DNA of 64,000 nucleotides from Hemicordylus capensis (Eukaryota; Chordata; Lepidosauria; Squamata; Cordylidae). The stretch is from positions 192,729,501-192,793,500 of the forward strand of contig NC_069661.1 in assembly GCF_027244095.1 (NCBI RefSeq). The letters are read 5' to 3'. Below the pieces are notes generated by a model, which saw only the letters and a list, made by a program, of their open reading frames with translations, searched no databases and had not been told where the DNA came from. Position 1 is the first letter of the stretch, and every line of letters begins with the position of its first letter. Made by a program: the position numbers and the translations under genes. Positions 60,198 through 64,000 of this stretch are shown one piece after another.

Positions 60198-60620
60198 CAC
60201 AATGTCCCCTTCTCCACCACACAATTTTCTCTCTCTCCTTCCACCCTGCTTGCCCAAGCTACCACATCCTTCCTTTTCTCTCCTTTAACTCCTCCTTGCC
60301 CAGCCTGTTGTGTCCTTCCTTCTTTCTCTCTCACTCTCCTTTCACATCCTCCCCTACTATGCTCACTTACCTCATCCAGAAGCACCTTTGCTCTCCTCTG
60401 TCCACCTACTCTACTTATTGTGCCCTCAGTTTTGAAAAGCCAGGAAAAGGAATGGAAAAAATGAAGCACTTTGAACCGGAGAATTAGCATTCTGGCCTAG
60501 AGCAGCTTCACTTTGCAGATTTTCAATCCATTTTTCTGTCTCTACCTTTTGACAGAGCAGGAGCAGAGGAAGAGAGGGGGAGTCATTTTGGAGCAGATCT
60601 TTGCCAATACCTGCTCCCAT

Positions 60621-60895
60621 GGTAAAGTGTGCTATTGAGTCTATGTCAACTCCTGGCGACCACAAAGCCCTGTGTTTTTTCTTTGGTAGAATACTGAGGG
60701 GGTTTTCCATTGCCTCCTCCCACACAGTATGAGATGATGCCTTTCAGCATCTTCCTATATCGCTGCTGCCCGATATAGGTGTTTCCCATAATCTGGGAAA
60801 CATACCAGTGTTTCCCATAATCTGGGAAACATACCAGTGGGGGTTCGAACTGGCAACCTCTGGCATTTCCCTGCTGCGTCATTAGGTGGCTGCTC
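60621..60895 (-). repeat. Sauria SINE with 29-bp tandem duplication
   Basis: Inverse of the Sauria order: Bov-B-like tail at 60621-60665, GATGATGCCTTTCAGCATC, then B box GGGGGTTCGAACTGGCAACC. The segment GTTTCCCATAATCTGGGAAA is present twice (60781-60809, 60810-60838). Confidence 0.9.
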
Positions 60896-61084
60896 CCGTG
60901 GTAGTGGGTTGCAAAGCAAGGCAGATGAGGCTGTAGGGGGCATTTTGCTACCCTGTTGGCACCCCAAAATCTGCTGCAGTCGATGGCCACCACACTCTGC
61001 CTTATAGAAGAACCACCCCAACAAAGAAGATTCAAAACACTTTGGAGTCGGGGTTTAAAATAAATAAACAAACCAACAGTCTAT

Positions 61085-61475
61085 AAGGTTGTGCACATTA
61101 CCAAAACAGCTGGCGGGGCAGAGGGCTAGTGGGGAGGCAGGGTCCTCCCTGCCTCCCTGCACACAAGTGATCTTTTTTCCCACAAGCTCTGCCACTCACT
61201 GCAGCACATGAGCAGTGCTGCAGGGAGCCGGAGGGGCGCAGTGCGTGGAGGGATCCCTCCCTCAGCTGAGTGCTCTTGCTGCCCGGCTCTGTGTGCCAAC
61301 CCTGAACATGACCCCGAACCTGGGGTTAAGGGCTCACTCATGCCCTGAAACCCAGGTTAAAGCCGGGGGTAAATTCCTGGGCTTGGGGCTGATCCCACCA
61401 CTTCACACGGGCAGCCAAGCCCAGGCTGAGCTGCCCAAATCTGGGCTTGGCTGCTCATGTGAACAGCCTCTATAT
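61085..61475. repeat. Nonautonomous DNA element, second copy of the 26733 family
   Basis: GGTTAAAGCCGGGGGTAAAT, GGGGCTGATCCCACC and the end GGGCTTGGCTGCTCATGTGA then ACAGCCTC parallel the copy at 26733-27250. Limits approximate. Confidence 0.4.
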
Positions 61476-62542
61476 GTTTTAAATAGAAAATAGGAGCGTT
61501 CTATGTACGTTGTCAGGACTTCCAAATATTATCTTAAATAACAGTATCAACACTGCTAGCTGTACTGTGGAATTTGAAGACCCACTTCATTTTAAATAAA
61601 AGCAATTCACATAACAAGCTACATTAAAGCTTGCTATGTTTCTATCCTTTTAGAATATATTGCCAGCTATATACCAGACCAAATCTATGGATCCTAAAAC
61701 CATGAACTATAGCATTTTGCAATCCCATAGCTATTCATAAGATTATTTTACAGATCATTTTTGCATGATACAGAAGAAGAAAAAGAGAGAGAAATCCTGA
61801 AACTTTAGTGGCTTTATTAATGCAGTGATTGATATTTAAGCTGAAAATATAAACTTATTTCATATTTTGGCTCACATTTGGTAGTGTTTGAGACTAAAGA
61901 AATTATGTGCTATGACAATATTAGCATTTTTTTAAAATAGACAAAAATATTAGATTTCCTGATGGAATGGAATGGCATTATGGCTAAAGAAATGGCCTCA
62001 TTGGTACTTTCTCATGATCTGCACAGTTTAGCGTTATCAAAAATTCAGGATTATCTTGTGAGTTATCTCCTCTCTTCAGATTCAGAGCCTGGATGGGATG
62101 GTTTCCTTACAAGAAAGCAGGAATGAATTGAGATTAACTCAATCTATGAATCTAGTAATTGTTCAGGTGATGTCAGCCCCACTATTCAGGTGATGGCAAG
62201 CTGGGACCGTGGTGTGGTGTGGGTGGGTGGAGTTTGACCTCTTCCCCTGTGCTGTTTTCCCAGTGCAAATGGCTCTTCCCACAACTGCTGGTTGACCATT
62301 ACAGAAAACTAAACCATGTTTTGTGACAACAGCCACTTGTTATCCATCTTGCAGCAGCTCCATGCTTGTGTCAAATAGAATGTCTGGCTCATTTGCCATA
62401 AACAGAAGCAGGGTAAGGCGTTCGCCTCAGAAACCGGTGTGAGGAGGGGGTGCATGGAACAGCAAATGCCAGGCCCCTGCCACCCTGGGCATCTATTGCC
62501 ACCACCCTTCCTCACCCTGCTGGGGCATGCTGTTCATTGATT

Positions 62543-62543
<1 letters not shown>
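61476..62543. other. Intergenic, AT-rich single-copy-looking DNA
   Basis: 61500-62060 has no visible repeats and a CNE-like texture. Beyond 62150 a short GTTCAGGTGATG repeat is present. No gene. Confidence 0.4.

Positions 62544-62627
<84 letters not shown>
62544..62627. repeat. (GT)n-(AG)n compound microsatellite
   Basis: GT repeats from 62544 to 62588 switch directly to AG repeats, 62589-62627. Open frames across it are artefacts. Confidence 0.97.
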
Positions 62628-62635
<8 letters not shown>

Positions 62636-64000
62636 CACCTCAGGCAGCAAAATATCTTGGGCCACCCTTGAGCAGTTGTTGCCAGTTTTGAATGGTTCCA
62701 ATGTTGTGTGATGGAATGCAAACCTGGCAGCTTCTGCTCATGGCAAACAAAATCAAACGACTCTCTTGACATGCCTTGCATCAGCTGAAAGGAAGTGGCA
62801 GCTCCTTGTTTTGACTAGTGGACATTTGGATATTGTTACCAATTGAGCACATGATAAAGCAGTGGCCCAATCACTGCACCATGTGCCAAACTCTGCAGGG
62901 ATCCACCACAAAACCACACTCTCCAAATAACAATTTGAAATGGCACTACTGACCTGAGAGCTCCCTGTTGTGTTGGCAAATTGTATCATTTCTCATTTCC
63001 CATGCAATAGAACTTGTCTGAGCCTGAATATTGTCATTTGCTTCTGTTCCATTCAGGAAATAAAAGCTGAGCTCAACCTGGTAGCCTGAATTACGGCATT
63101 ATTTTTAAAACAGAAGCTGGTTTAAAAAAAAAATTCCTAGTGGGAAAAAGCAGCTACTTAAAATTTACTTGAAACATGCCAACGGCTGTAGATGTATCCG
63201 TGTTTATATTCACTGACTCTGTTCATGCCACACATGCCGACAGAATGTCTGTACCTGAGGAAGGAATTAGGCATGATTGCTTTCAATCTTGCTGTTGTGT
63301 GCATTCATGTTTTTGCTGCAGCAGAAAGGAAAGGGTGAAAATCCTGACAAATAAGAGAGTGTATATCCAAGAGCTGAAAAGGGACAGCAGGTGCGTTCAC
63401 ATCAAACCTCTTCCCTTGCAGCTGTAACTTCTATGACTATCATTGACATGGCTGATAAATCAAAGTTGTGTTGACCTTGGACAGTGTTGCACAAGGAATT
63501 CCCTTTACTCAAATGGGCTTCCTGAGAGGATGGAGTTGGCCCAATTGGCTACCATATATAAGTGACAAACAGGCTTTTCTTGAGCATCCCTAATTTCTTC
63601 TCCACCAGTTTTGTTGCAGATGTCTTTTATCGTGAGCCATGAAAAGAAACAAGCCTCCATTTACAACTGAATTTCCCTGTGTCCTCTTCACTGCAACAAT
63701 TTAAGGTATTCATGCTGTACAGAAGACACAGTGCAGCCTTACATCTTTGTTCCTAGCAAAGCATCGTAGTTGTGTATCAGCTGGAAGGCTTTGGTGGCAC
63801 ATTCTGCCAGGAATCCTGGGACCTCAGAAAAAGCAAATTGATGAATAACCATATATCTAGCAAAACAACAGCTTGGTATTTTGCTTAGAATGATTTAATG
63901 TTACATTGTACTATTTATTTGTACTGTTGTGAAAACATATGGAATTAGAGTGGCTTACATTTTGCTTTCCCAGATATCAAGGGTGCTTGCTACAGAGTAT
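62628..64000. other. Intergenic to window end, nothing recognised
   Basis: Unrecognised DNA. An 83-codon plus frame (63176-63427, starts MPTAVDVSVFIFTD) has no family likeness that I can see. Confidence 0.45.

Overview
The window looks like nuclear DNA of a squamate reptile (lizard or snake). It holds one recognisable protein gene in vertebrate exon/intron form. Its interspersed repeats are those of squamates: Sauria SINEs with Bov-B-type tails, Bov-B (RTE) 3' ends, CR1 and L2 LINE 3' ends, several tRNA-headed SINE families, 5S-rRNA-headed SINEs, many short hAT-type elements with 8-bp target duplications, and Helitron-like ends. The species cannot be named from the sequence alone.

Region 1 (about 1-14.7 kb) is the KRR1 gene, small-subunit processome component, on the minus strand. 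All ten coding exons join in phase with canonical GT-AG borders, from the ATG at 14329 to the TGA ending at 1534, giving about 377 residues with no break. Its introns are full of repeats: two TAGGGATGTGCA-ended hAT-like MITEs with perfect 8-bp duplications, a large foldback element, a CR1 3' end, a degenerate minisatellite and a possible old LTR. One MITE ends 23 nt from the exon 8 splice donor.

Region 2 (about 14.8-64 kb) lies upstream of KRR1, and I see no protein-coding gene in it. In human, KRR1 is followed on this side by a gene-poor stretch before PHLDA1 and NAP1L1, which fits. It is a mosaic of decayed LINEs (CR1, L2, Bov-B, L1), SINEs, hAT MITEs, two Helitron-like copies (ends at 17408 and 30360), one DIRS/gag-like fossil (about 39.1-39.9 kb), microsatellites and stretches of unrecognised single-copy DNA. 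A few of these stretches have the texture of conserved noncoding elements.

The most notable signals are SINE/LINE partnerships visible within one window. A 5S-rRNA-headed SINE (31.1 kb) carries the 3' tail of an L2 LINE found at 48.1 kb. Sauria SINEs share their tail with Bov-B copies at 14.8 and 21.7 kb. A chimeric SINE joins a 5S-like head to a tRNA-like unit (26.4, 32.4 and 49.9 kb). Perfect hairpins (24.7 and 38.9 kb) and the Helitron-like pair also deserve checking. I found no new gene system; the interest lies in transposon biology and in how the elements sit in KRR1.
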